Below, piece by piece: positions 1-9,715 of a stretch of DNA of 64,000 bases. Where the stretch lies: NCBI GenBank assembly GCA_007118975.1, contig SKQO01000059.1:1-64000 (forward strand), read 5' to 3'. The notes under the pieces were generated by a model. The model did no database searches, was not told the origin of the DNA, and saw nothing but the letters and a program-made list of their open reading frames with translations. The translations under genes were made by a program, and so were the position numbers. This DNA comes from Halobacteriales archaeon (GTDB lineage Archaea; Halobacteriota; Halobacteria; Halobacteriales; SKNY01). Each line of letters begins with the position of its first letter. The stretch's first letter is position 1.

Positions 1-119
1 AAGTAGGCCAACCAGATGGTCACAAGGATCGGAATCGACAACTCGAACGTGTGAACCAGGGCGTGGCCGGTCATCACCAAACCGACGATCCATCGATCGT
101 TTCGATTCACGGTCTCCAC
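1..119 (-). CDS. N-terminus of a membrane transporter (MFS-like), truncated by window edge
   Basis: Reverse strand reads VETVNRNDRWIVGLVMTGHALVHTFELSIPILVTIWLAY from a GTG start at 117-119; a hydrophobic first TM helix typical of MFS proteins. Confidence 0.45.
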   Translation of the reverse strand, partial: METVNRNDRWIVGLVMTGHALVHTFELSIPILVTIWLAY

Positions 120-338
120 CGACTATCACACCGTCTACCGGTTGAAACTCTCGTTTTGGGTTGGGGACGAGTGGAGGTGTAAACGAATGAATGAAATCCC
201 ACTCATAAGTTATAAATGGCATACGAGTATGAGTAACAGAGGCACTTCATTGAATTAATAGCCCATACGAGATACCTTCGCAGGACATACCACCAAAATA
301 TTTATATTGGACACGAACGTATTCTTAATCGGTTAGTC

Positions 339-575
339 ATGAACTATTATGATCTCGTGCTCGCGTCCATCCCGGTGCTCCTGATCGGTGTCGCCGGGCT
401 ACTCTTGGTCGCGGGCGCCAACGTGACGACGGCCGTGCCGCTCGCCGCCTTGACCTCCATCGGCGTGATCGGACACGCACTTTTCATCCGATCGCCGGTG
501 GATACCGAACACCGGTCGGAACACCCGCCGCTCGGCGGGCACAACAAGCCGCCCCGGTTCGAATCCGCTGACTGA
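339..575 (+). CDS. Small two-TM membrane protein
   Basis: 78 aa ORF, two hydrophobic segments, acidic tail; T-rich stretch just after the stop. Confidence 0.65.
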   Translation: MNYYDLVLASIPVLLIGVAGLLLVAGANVTTAVPLAALTSIGVIGHALFIRSPVDTEHRSEHPPLGGHNKPPRFESAD

Positions 576-604
576 TTCGGTTTTTCTTTCGTGCTTCAGG
601 ACCT

Positions 605-1516
605 TCAGAGTCCGAGTGCTTCGATTGGCCCGAGGCCCGCGATGAACGCACCGATCAGGAATCCCAGGATCACCCCGGAGTTCAGAACGGGTAACCCGGC
701 GTGGGCGCGACCTGCGCGAATCATTCCGAGCAGGACGCCGAGCCCCGCCGTCAGGCCGACGATGGCCCCAGCGGTGGCCGGATTGAAGGCCATGCCTGCG
801 ATCGTCCACGTATCGAGCGGCAGGTGAACCGCCGAACTGACGATTAACATGCCGGGGATCGCGGCGTCGCCCAGTCCGATATACAGTGCGCCCGCGCCTT
901 CCGGGTCGGCTGATTCCCCGGAGTTGCGCTCGCCAGCAAGCGGGACCACGAACAAGACGGGAAGCCGCGTCGAGACGGCATCCTCGGCCAGCGTTAGCAT
1001 GTGTTTCGTGCCATAGACACTGATTGCGTCGTACACCGCCAGAAGGACGAGTAACACGACGATCGGCAAGATCCCGAGGCTCACCCCGAAGAGCGAAACC
1101 ACCCCGACCCCCAGTATGACCGCTTGCAGATCGATCAGCCACCACGCTGGGTGATAGGCCACGGCAAGTCCGAGGACAACGGCCAGGATCGGCGGCATCG
1201 GGTTGATCCCTGCAACGACGATGGCCGACGGTAGCAGCACGGAAAGCACCCACCACGTGATGCCAATGGCGACGAGATAAATGAAGCCGCGGACGATCCC
1301 GTGCAGGCCAAAGCGGAAGGCCGCGAGCAGCATGGCCGTCGCGAGCAGCAGTGCGACGACGAAGAAGACGCCAATGCGGGGATCGGCCGGATCGGCACCC
1401 ATATCGACATCTTCGGCGATGAGCGGTCGCGCCAGGAGTAGGCCCCCCAGCTGCACGGCGATAAACGTGATCCAGATGCCGATGCCGGCGACGACGAACT
1501 GACGATCTACAGACAT
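605..1516 (-). CDS. Presenilin/signal peptide peptidase-like (A22) intramembrane aspartyl protease
   Basis: Multi-TM protein with YDAISVYGT (YD motif) and GLGDAAIPG (GxGD motif); next to gar1/srp19. Confidence 0.87.
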   Translation of the reverse strand: MSVDRQFVVAGIGIWITFIAVQLGGLLLARPLIAEDVDMGADPADPRIGVFFVVALLLATAMLLAAFRFGLHGIVRGFIYLVAIGITWWVLSVLLPSAIVVAGINPMPPILAVVLGLAVAYHPAWWLIDLQAVILGVGVVSLFGVSLGILPIVVLLVLLAVYDAISVYGTKHMLTLAEDAVSTRLPVLFVVPLAGERNSGESADPEGAGALYIGLGDAAIPGMLIVSSAVHLPLDTWTIAGMAFNPATAGAIVGLTAGLGVLLGMIRAGRAHAGLPVLNSGVILGFLIGAFIAGLGPIEALGL

Positions 1517-1564
1517 CGTACCGGTCGTGGTGTTAAGCGAGAGCGAGCTGGTTCCAGCATGTGT

Positions 1565-1792
1565 TTACCTGACATAAAGGGGTTCACCGAGCAGGAGTGG
1601 TGGGTCGGTATCCGACGCTGGATCGACTGCCAACCACGGGCGATCGACCGGGCCAAAGACGTCCACGACCGTACCCACGCGTTCGAGCCGATCGTCGAGG
1701 AGGTGTTCGCCCAACGACGGATATCGTTCGTCGGTTGTACGGACCACGAGCAAGCCCTGGGAAATGCGCTCAACGGTACCAGCACGACGCAT
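1565..1792 (-). CDS. gar1: H/ACA RNP protein Gar1
   Basis: 75 aa, [56 protein letters not shown]; 1-bp overlap with srp19. Confidence 0.88.
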   Translation of the reverse strand: MRRAGTVERISQGLLVVRTTDERYPSLGEHLLDDRLERVGTVVDVFGPVDRPWLAVDPASDTDPPLLLGEPLYVR

Positions 1793-2067
1793 CAGTCACG
1801 GAGGGCCGTCACGTACGCTGCGACGGCCTGGATGAGATCATTTTTCGTATCTTCCACGTCTCTGGCGATCACCCGACCGCGAGGTTCGTGCTCGCGGGGA
1901 TAGGTAACGCTACGTTCGATGCGTACGTCATAGCCTACTTGCTGGACAGCGGCGGCGATCTCGTCGACGGAGGGATCAGTTACCGCGAGTTCCCGTGGGA
2001 CTCGTCGCCCCTCCGACCGTGTTTTCTCCGCGTCGAAGTACGCCGGCCAGATCACGTTGTCCGCCAT
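1792..2067 (-). CDS. srp19: Signal recognition particle subunit SRP19
   Basis: [24 protein letters not shown]...; start placed at internal Met of the 97-aa ORF. Confidence 0.9.
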   Translation of the reverse strand: MADNVIWPAYFDAEKTRSEGRRVPRELAVTDPSVDEIAAAVQQVGYDVRIERSVTYPREHEPRGRVIARDVEDTKNDLIQAVAAYVTALRD

Positions 2068-2134
2068 TGGTTCCACGTTGGGCACACCGTCGATAAAGTC
2101 CGATGGTTACGGCTGGGATGCAGCACGGGTCTTC

Positions 2135-3026
2135 TTACCGTCGCCGGTATAAGAACAAGCCAAATCCGACGACGATACCCGCAGCGACCACGCCGAATCC
2201 GGGGAGAGCTTCCGCATCCGTATCCTCGACCTCATCGGCCACTTTGTCGTCAGTATCGATCTCGAGGATCGCCTCAGCAATCAACTGGACCTGGGCTACG
2301 AATAGTGGCCCTGCCTGATTGAAGAGGTTCGCATCCACAACGACGATCTGTTCGGTTTGCATTGCGGTCCTTTCGACCAGCTCTTCGTCGATTGGTGGCT
2401 CATCGTGAGTGTCCTTGTGAACGATCCAGTCCGGATCCAGATCGAGGATCGTTTCCCCACTCACCGGTTCCCAGAGTTCCTCAACACCAGCCTCACCCCC
2501 GAGCTTCACACCCACAGCCCGCTCGATGCCGTCGTGCTGGAACGTGCCCGGGCCCGCAGTCCAGTGATCATCCATCGCTTAAAAGACGAGTGGGGGCTCC
2601 TCATCAGCGGCAGCCTCGTCGATCTCCTCGAGCGTTTGGCTCATCCAGTCCGAAGTCTCCGCAGCGTTCTCGTGTTCGTCAATGAGCTCGCCGGTCGTCT
2701 CGACTTTTCAGCGATACCATCGATGCTCGCGGCCGTTTCGAACTGATACACGGTGATCCCCTCACCCGGAGCGCTGCCACTTCGTCCGGATCACCGACGT
2801 GGCTGGCCAGCACGAAATCCCGGTTTAGGTCCACCACTTCTTCGATCACCGGCCAGCCATCCGAAGTGACTTCTCCCACGACTAAAGTCGTGGGCTTTCT
2901 CCTCGATTCTGTGTAATCGGGTAATCGTCACCGTCCGTCGCGAGCGCCGTCCCGGCAACTCCGCCGGCAGGGATGGCCACCAGGACGAGCAACGCCACGA
3001 TTACCGTCAATAATCGGCGCATCATG
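2135..3026 (-). pseudogene. btuF: btuF-like corrinoid/metal-chelate ABC substrate-binding protein, degenerate, PGF-CTERM end
   Basis: Signal peptide MRRLLTVIVALLVLVAIPAGGVAGTALATDGDDYPIT, then a hairpin remnant replacing the N-terminal domain, then EEVVDLNRDFVLASHVGDPDEVAALR / GITVYQFETAASIDGIAEK / VETTGELIDEHENAAETSDWMSQTLEEI in shifting frames, in-frame TAA (PLVF*AMDDHW), then DPDWIV...EALPGFGVVAAGIVVGFGLFLYRRR. Confidence 0.8.
2867..2910 (-). mobile_element. Solo IS200/IS605 (IS1341-type) right-end remnant
   Basis: GAATCGAGGAGAAAGCCCACGACTTTAGTCGTGGGAGAAGTCAC on the - strand; perfect 9-bp stem CCCACGACT-AA-AGTCGTGGG at 2875-2894, characteristic of haloarchaeal tnpB-element 3' ends; no tnpB adjacent. 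Confidence 0.65.
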
Positions 3027-3058
3027 CTGCAGTGCCGGAGAACACAATAAATATTCAC

Positions 3059-3082
3059 CTAAACCAAATAATATTGTTTTAG
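3059..3082. promoter_or_regulatory. Operator-like inverted repeat between divergent btuF and btuC remnants
   Basis: CTAAAcCAA-ATAATA-TTGtTTTAG: 9-nt arms with one mismatched pair, AT-rich centre, ends one base before the btuC ATG. Confidence 0.5.
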
Positions 3083-3083
3083 A

Positions 3084-4183
3084 ATGCGCCGCGATGGAGC
3101 CAGCACACGCTGGGTGGTCGGGTTAGTGGTACCCCTCATCGCGATTGTGGCGATCAGCACACGGATCGGGCCCGTCCAAATCGACGCGACGACCGTTGCC
3201 ATGGCGTGGCTCAATGGGATCCCCTCCCGGTGGGGGTCGTCCTGGAGTGGAGTACGCTTGGAAACCCATGGGTGTCTGGCCCTCGCCCCCGACTCGTCAC
3301 GACGAGGCCGTTTGCGTTCGATATCGCCCATGCCGACGAGGCGATCGTTCGTTCGATCCGACTGCCCCGAATGCTCCTTGGGGTGATTGTGGGGTTGGCC
3401 CTCGCGACGGCCGGGACCGTCATGCAAGGGTTCCTCCGGAACCCGATGGCCGATCCCTCCATTATCGGGGTCTCCGCCGGTGCTACCGTCGGCGCCGTGG
3501 CGTTCATCATTTCACCGATCGCCAGTCCGTTCGGACTGGGATTACAAGCGGCTGCGTTCTCCGGGGGCATCGTCGCCGCGTTCGTGGTCTACGTCATTGC
3601 CATCGAAAACGGGCGGACCCCCGTGGCGACGCTGCTGCTGGCTGGCATCGCCATCCAAACGTTCCTCGGGGCAGTTATCTCGCACATGATCCTCCGCAGC
3701 GGAGACAGCACGGAGCAGGCAGTCCACTGGTTCATGGGTCACCTGCACAACTCGACGTGGACCGAGGTGTGGCTGGCACTCCCGTGCGTTGTCGGATTCT
3801 ACGTCCTTCTACACGCGTACCCACGGGACCTCAACGTGCTCCCCCTCGGCGAGGAGGAGACAGAAAGCCTCGGCATCCCAGTCCAGCGCACGAAACGAAT
3901 CCTGCTCGCCGCCTCTAGCGTCATAACGACTGCCGCCTTCGCTGTCTCGGGGGTGATCGACTTCGTAGGATTGATCGTCCAGCACATGATGCAGTTGCTG
4001 GTCGGCCCAGATCACCGGATTCTGTTGCCGACCAGCGCGCTCGCGGGTGCCTCGTTTCTCGTCGCAATGGATACCCTGGCCAGGTCCGGCCCTATGGAAG
4101 TGCCGGTTGGGATCGTGACGGCCGCACGGGGTGCCCCGTTTTTCTTGTATTTGCTACGGACTCGCGAGGTGCATGTGCTGTGA
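3084..4183 (+). pseudogene. btuC: btuC/FecCD-like ABC permease, frameshifted
   Basis: N-terminus MRRDGASTRWVVGLVVPLIAIVAIS in frame of 3084; remainder RPFAFDIAHADEAIVRSIRLPRMLLGVIVGLALATAGTVMQGFLRNPMADPSIIGVSAGA... in frame of 3206; altered conserved residues (VIDFVGLIVQHMMQLL). Confidence 0.78.
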
Positions 4184-5447
4184 TCGACGTCGAGAACGTG
4201 ACGGTGCGCTTCGGGGACGTCACCGCGGTCGAATCGGTTTCGCTGACCGTCGAGCCCGGCGAATTCGTCAGACCGATCGGGCCGAACGGGGTAGGAAAGA
4301 CGACGCTCCTCGGGGCGATCGCCGGGATCGTCGCGCCGGACACGGGTGCCGTTTCGATCGACGGTGACGCGGCAGCGTCGCTCGGCACGCGCGAGCGCAC
4401 TCGACGTGTAGCTGTCGTTCCACAGGAGACCCGGCTTTCGTTTTACTTCTCTGTCCGCGATGTGGTCGCGATGGGCCGAACACCGTACGAGCCGCGGTTT
4501 GGGGTGGGAAGAAAGCTGATGCCATCGAAGTAGCCAGGGCGATTGAGCGGACCGCCATCGAGAGTCTCGCGGAACGTTCGATCACGGCGGTGAGTGGGGG
4601 AAAACGACAGCGTGTGCTGATCGCGCGTGCCCTGACGTGGGATACCTCCCGTCCTCCTGCTCGACGAACCGACGGCAAATCTCGACATCAACCACCAGTT
4701 ACGAACGATGGATCTCGTCCACGGGCTGATCGACGAGGGGAAAACGGGCGTGGCGGCGATCCACGATCTCGATCTCGTGGCGAGATACTGCGACAGGCTC
4801 GTCCTGCTGGCCCGGGAAAACGCCTCGCAGGTGGGTCGCCGACATCGGTGCTCCGGCCGACAACGATCGAAGAAGCAAATGGGGTTCCTGCGGCGACGGA
4901 GATCGATCCACTGACCGAGTCAGTTCGGGTGACACCAGTCCGTGAGCGGGCAACCGCCCGTGAGGAACTCGTCCACGTAATCGGTGGAGGTGGGGCAGCC
5001 GCGCCACTCATGCGCAAACTCCACCGAGCAGGATTCCGAGTCTCCGGAGGAATCTTTCGGGAAGGTGATCCGGATGCGAGGATGGCAGCGCGGCTCGACA
5101 TCGATGCGATCACGGTTTCCGCAGCCCGGGCGATCGATCGTGCGACGAGCCGTCGCCACCGGGAACGAATGGCGATGGCGCACCTTGCAGTCCTCGCGGA
5201 CCTGGAACTGGGCCCGCTTTACAAGGAGATTATCGAGCACGCGGCGGCGAGGTGATTGTTGGTGATAATCAATCCCACCGGGGAGCCGGACTCGGTCGAA
5301 GACAAAGCAGTCATAGATAGCTGCCGTAACGTAATTAGGGATGCACCGGTGTGCAAACCGGAGCGGCTCATCGAGGTAGTTGAGGAGGAGTTACGCAATA
5401 CGGAACCAGCGCGGGAAATCGAGTCCATCGAAGCCTCCGGCGAATGA
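4180..5447 (+). pseudogene. btuD: btuD-like ABC ATPase with C-terminal extension, multiply interrupted
   Basis: MIDVENVTVRFGDVTAVESVSLTVEPGEF...IGPNGVGKTTLL (4180 frame, stop at 4533), AVSGGKRQRVLIARAL (4590 frame), DLVHGLIDEGKTGVAAIHDLDLVARYCDRLVLLARE (4708 frame), VHVIGGGGAAAPLMRKL...VLADLELGP (4590 frame), in-frame TGA at 5253-5255. Confidence 0.82.
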
Positions 5448-5495
5448 TGGTCGGAGAATCGGGAGACTTAACGTCGCGCCGCAACCCTTCGTCGT

Positions 5496-5696
5496 ATGGC
5501 CGCCACCTGGCGGGAACTCCTGCCCCACTTTTTCGGGATGCTGGTGGTGTATGCGATCCTCGTGATCGGCGTCTACTACGCATTCGGTATCCAGGACTTC
5601 TGGGTGTCGCTCGCGATCGCGATCTCTATCGCTCTCGTCTATCCCTCGCTCGCACGGCGTCTGGATATTGCACCCGAGGCCTGGCAACGGGAGTGA
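5496..5696 (+). CDS. Small membrane protein
   Basis: 66 aa, two TM segments. Confidence 0.6.
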   Translation: MAATWRELLPHFFGMLVVYAILVIGVYYAFGIQDFWVSLAIAISIALVYPSLARRLDIAPEAWQRE

Positions 5697-5741
5697 ACCG
5701 ACGCGTCGACCACTCCAACACACTGTCGGGCACGAAATGAC

Positions 5742-6173
5742 ATGAAAGAGCCGGAGGAGATTGCGACGTGGATCCGTCGAACCTATCCCGAACTCATCGA
5801 ACAAACCGTCGCGGCACGGGAGGACGTCGCGGGGGCATGGGAGGGTACCGCTACGGAGGATCGTGGCCTGGTCGTTCCGCCACTCGAACGGGAGCTCGAA
5901 GCGCGGGGACTGCTGTCGGCGTACGTCGAGTTACTGGACGCGCTCCGTGCTCGGACGCCCTATGGCGATGATCAATCATTCGTTGCCGCACCGCCGTACG
6001 TCGTCGTCACATCATGCGGGCCGTTGTTGCGATTGACGGGACGTACGCAACGTCTGCTCGTTCGTTTCGAGCTATTCACCGTCGAGCCTGGACCACGTTA
6101 TCGAACACGCCGATGTACGGGAGATGGAGTAGTCGCCGTGTACCGACAACGGACGGATCGCGAATTTACTTGA
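5742..6173 (+). CDS. Conserved haloarchaeal protein of unknown function
   Basis: 143 aa; PPYVVVTSCGPLLRL resembles a family seen in haloarchaea; convergent 8-bp overlap with Lrp gene. Confidence 0.55.
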   Translation: MKEPEEIATWIRRTYPELIEQTVAAREDVAGAWEGTATEDRGLVVPPLERELEARGLLSAYVELLDALRARTPYGDDQSFVAAPPYVVVTSCGPLLRLTGRTQRLLVRFELFTVEPGPRYRTRRCTGDGVVAVYRQRTDREFT

Positions 6174-6594
6174 GACGTTCCTGCAGAAAACACGGATGGG
6201 CTGCCGTCACTCCCTCGATCGTGAGAATGTCCTGTCGAATGATCTCCCCCACGGCGCCGCCGTCCGGGGCTCTGACCTCGGCCATGAGCATGTGATCGCC
6301 GCTCGAGGAATACAGGGATTCGACGCTGTCCAGCTGGCAGAGGCCGTCGGTCACCTCGACGAACCGCTCGCTTTCGGCCTCGATCCCCACGAGGGCAATA
6401 CTCGTGCTCGCGAGTTTCTTCGGATCCACATCCGCGGAGTAACCGACGATGACACCATCCGCTTCGAGCTCGTCGATGTACTTTCGCACCGTCGGTTTCG
6501 ACACGCCGGCCCGCTCGGCGATCTCCCCATACGAAGCCTGCGCGTCTTCTTCGAGAACAGCGAGAACGCGCTCCTTCGTCGTCTTACCCGACAC
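6166..6594 (-). CDS. Lrp/AsnC family transcriptional regulator
   Basis: ERVLAVLEEDAQASYGEIAERAGVSKPTVRKYIDELEADGVIVGYSADVDPKKL; C-terminal RAM-like domain. Confidence 0.85.
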   Translation of the reverse strand: MSGKTTKERVLAVLEEDAQASYGEIAERAGVSKPTVRKYIDELEADGVIVGYSADVDPKKLASTSIALVGIEAESERFVEVTDGLCQLDSVESLYSSSGDHMLMAEVRAPDGGAVGEIIRQDILTIEGVTAAHPCFLQERLK

Positions 6595-6649
6595 AGATGA
6601 TTGTTTCAGATAGGAGGAAAAATACCTTCCGAATCGAAAAACGGTCGGA

Positions 6650-7591
6650 TTACTTGTACCGATCCAGCAAGTCGGCGGACCGTTCCCACTCGTACTCGTC
6701 GTCGAAGTACCGCTCTGCCAGGGGTTCCTCCGGGATCTCACCGAGCGAGCGCTTTTCCTCCCCGTATGACGGACGATCCGCGTCCCGGTAGTACCTGCCG
6801 GTGAGCACTTCCCCTTCGTAGAGTTTCTCCTCGGTCTCCCACATGATTTCGGCCGCTTCGCGACGATCGCTGACGTCGTGCTCGAAGTCGTCCGAATCCT
6901 GAATGTCGGTATACGGGACGTACGCTCGTGCTTCCTTGTTCCAGGTCGGACACTGGGTCAGGAAATCGATGTGGGCGAACCCATCGTGCTCGATGGCCTC
7001 GACGAGGATCTCCTTCGCCTGGTTCGGGTTGACCGCCGCCGTCCGAGCGATGAACGACGCTCCCGCCGCCAGCCCAAGGGTGAGCGGGCGGACCGGGTCC
7101 TTTGCGACGCCGCTCGGCTGGGTCTTCGATTTGTGCCCTTTCGGGCTCGTGGGGGAACTCTGGCCCTTCGTGAGTCCGAAGACCTCGTTGTTGAACACGA
7201 TGTAGACCATGTCATGGTTCTCCCGGGCGGTATGGGTGAAGTGGTTCCCCCCGATGCCGTACCCGTCGCCGTCCCCGCCTGCCGCCACTACCTCGATGCC
7301 GGGATTGGCAAGTTTCGCGGCCCGGGCGACGGGAAGCGACCGACCGTGCAAGGTGTGGAACCCGTAACTCTCGAAGTAGCTGTTCAACTTCCCGGAGCAG
7401 CCGATCCCCGTCGCCAGCAACACCTCGTCGGGCGATCGGCCGACCTCGGCCATCGCCTTTTTGAGGGCGTTCAGGACGGCAAAGTCACCGCAGCCCGGAC
7501 ACCACGTTGGCTGGGGCTCCTGTTGCGGCGTGAAGTCGTTTGCGTCGATCTCTACTCCCTGGTCGATGGCACTGAATGCACTCATGGTCAA
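6650..7591 (-). CDS. korB: 2-oxoacid:ferredoxin oxidoreductase beta subunit
   Basis: PTWCPGCGDFAVLNALKKA...GIGCSGKLNSYF...GGDGDGYGIGGNHF (TPP binding). Confidence 0.9.
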   Translation of the reverse strand: MTMSAFSAIDQGVEIDANDFTPQQEPQPTWCPGCGDFAVLNALKKAMAEVGRSPDEVLLATGIGCSGKLNSYFESYGFHTLHGRSLPVARAAKLANPGIEVVAAGGDGDGYGIGGNHFTHTARENHDMVYIVFNNEVFGLTKGQSSPTSPKGHKSKTQPSGVAKDPVRPLTLGLAAGASFIARTAAVNPNQAKEILVEAIEHDGFAHIDFLTQCPTWNKEARAYVPYTDIQDSDDFEHDVSDRREAAEIMWETEEKLYEGEVLTGRYYRDADRPSYGEEKRSLGEIPEEPLAERYFDDEYEWERSADLLDRYK

Positions 7592-9486
7592 TCACCTGCT
7601 GCGGAGAGGATCCGCGTGTTCGCTTGAGGCGTCCCGGCCTCGTCGTCCACGATTTCGAGTTCGAAGCCCTCGACGATCTCGTGGGGTTCGAACGGATTCC
7701 CGTCGTATTTCAGGAGACTCGCCAGTCGGTCGCCGAATGCGCCCAGTTCTCGTTGGGTCAGCCCCCGGAACTGGGCGGACGCGTTCATCTCGACGACGAG
7801 CGCCAGGTCGACCGATTCGAGGAAGGCTTCCACCTCGGCAACCGGGTAAGGCGCGAGGTCGCTGACGTTGATCGCTTTGACGTCATAGCCCCGATCGAGA
7901 AGCACGTCGACAGCCTCCTCGACTGCACCCTGCTGGCTCCCCCAGCTGACGATACCGTACTCCGCGTCCTCGGGGCCATAGGCCGTTTGGTGGGAACCGT
8001 CCGCATCGTTGAGTTCCTCCCTGATGGTCTCGAGTTTTCCCATCCGCCGGTCGACCTGGATGATCCGGTTGTCCGGATCTTCATCGATATGGCCGAACTC
8101 GTTGTGCTCGTTCCCCGTAACCAGGTATCGGCCACCCTCCTGCCCGGGGATCGACCGTGGAGAGACACCCTTCTCGGGGTCGTACTGGAAGCGCTTGTAC
8201 TTGCCGTGATCGTCGTGCGGAAGATCAGCGAGTTCTTCCTCGGTGGCGACGCTCCCGAGATCGGAATTCGGCTCCCGATCGAAGAACGATCCCGGGACGT
8301 TGACGTTTTCACCCGAAAGCTTCTGGTCGATGATCACGATCGCCGGCAGCTGGTACTCGTAGGCGATCTGAAACGCCTTGCGCGTCTGATCGTACGCCTC
8401 CGCGACGGACCCGGGTGCGAAGACGACTCGCGTCGAGTCACCTTGGCTCGTATACAAAACGTGCTCGAGGTCGGCCTGTTCAGGTTTCGTCGGCATCCCG
8501 GTGGCCGGGCCCGCGCGCATCGCTTCGATGAGCACGATCGGCGTCTCGGACATTTCCGCCAACCCCAGGGGTTCTGACATCAACGAGAACCCGCCACCCG
8601 ACGAACCGGACATGGCTTTGACCCCTGCATGGCTCGCTCCGATGGCGAGGGCCGCGGCAGCAATTTCGTCTTCGACCTGCTCCGAGATCCCGCCGAGGTC
8701 GGGCAGGTACTGGGACATGATCGTGAACACCTCGGTCCATGGAGTCATCGGATAGCCAGCGATGAATCGGCAACCCTCGTCAATCGAGGCGAACGCCACG
8801 GTGTCCGAACCCGAGACGAGTACCTGTTCCTCATCGTGGGATCCTTCGGGAACCGCCACGTCATGGTCGAAGGAAAACTCCGCCTCGGCGATATCGGCCG
8901 CCTCCCGAAGGATTGTGAGGTTTGGTTCGAAAATATCCGTCGGCATCGCATCTTCCATCAATTTTTCGATGGGTGCGAGGTCCATCCCGAGCATCCGCGC
9001 TGTTGCCCCGACGCCGGCGGTGTTCCGCATCACCTCGCGTCCGTGGTCACGTGCGAGATCCCGGAGATCCATCGGATAGACGTGCCAGTTGTTTTCCTCG
9101 ACTCGCTCCTCGAAGTCCGGGATCTCATCGACGTCGATCAGGCCTTGATCGTACAAGATGACCCCGCCCTCGCGAAGTTCGTCGAGATTCTCGGAGAGTG
9201 GCTTGATCTCTTCGTTCCCGTAATACGCCCCCTCCTGTGTGTTGCGGGCGAAACTGTCCCCCAGGGCGAGGAGGAAATTGTATCCGTCACCCCGTGAGCG
9301 GACGGGGTCGTCGCTGGCCCTGATCTCCACATACGTGTGCCCACCCCGAATACGCGATGGATAATGCCGGTGGGTGAAGACGTGTAGACCGGAGCGCATC
9401 AACGCCTTTGCGAAATTCTGGCTCGTCGAGTCGATCCCATCGCCGGAACCTCCTGCGACGCGCCAGATTACTTCGTTTGAATTCAT
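7588..9486 (-). CDS. korA: 2-oxoacid:ferredoxin oxidoreductase alpha subunit (gamma-alpha fusion)
   Basis: RVAGGSGDGIDSTSQNFAKALMRSGLHVFTHRHYPSRIRGGHTYVEIR...; overlaps korB by 4 bp. Confidence 0.9.
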   Translation of the reverse strand: MNSNEVIWRVAGGSGDGIDSTSQNFAKALMRSGLHVFTHRHYPSRIRGGHTYVEIRASDDPVRSRGDGYNFLLALGDSFARNTQEGAYYGNEEIKPLSENLDELREGGVILYDQGLIDVDEIPDFEERVEENNWHVYPMDLRDLARDHGREVMRNTAGVGATARMLGMDLAPIEKLMEDAMPTDIFEPNLTILREAADIAEAEFSFDHDVAVPEGSHDEEQVLVSGSDTVAFASIDEGCRFIAGYPMTPWTEVFTIMSQYLPDLGGISEQVEDEIAAAALAIGASHAGVKAMSGSSGGGFSLMSEPLGLAEMSETPIVLIEAMRAGPATGMPTKPEQADLEHVLYTSQGDSTRVVFAPGSVAEAYDQTRKAFQIAYEYQLPAIVIIDQKLSGENVNVPGSFFDREPNSDLGSVATEEELADLPHDDHGKYKRFQYDPEKGVSPRSIPGQEGGRYLVTGNEHNEFGHIDEDPDNRIIQVDRRMGKLETIREELNDADGSHQTAYGPEDAEYGIVSWGSQQGAVEEAVDVLLDRGYDVKAINVSDLAPYPVAEVEAFLESVDLALVVEMNASAQFRGLTQRELGAFGDRLASLLKYDGNPFEPHEIVEGFELEIVDDEAGTPQANTRILSAAGD

Positions 9487-9715
9487 AGTGTTAATCAGGT
9501 TGGCCCCCCGCGGACCGTTGTGTTATTTTTGGAGTTGCGCCCAGTAAAGGCTTTGCTATCAATTACCAAGGATCAATGATGACCTTCTCAGGGCTTCTGT
9601 AGTGTATAATCGAGCGTTTTAGCGAAATTTGACTGACCAGCAAGTTAGCATCTTCGAACGGCAATGGGGCTCCGTAGCTCAGGGGAAATGATTTGGTATA
9701 GCGCTATAAGGTACA

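Noticed and set aside
399-1256. 285-aa minus-strand ORF overlapping the presenilin-like gene
   Set aside because: Shifted frame of the real gene; Arg/Gly-rich, low-acidity composition
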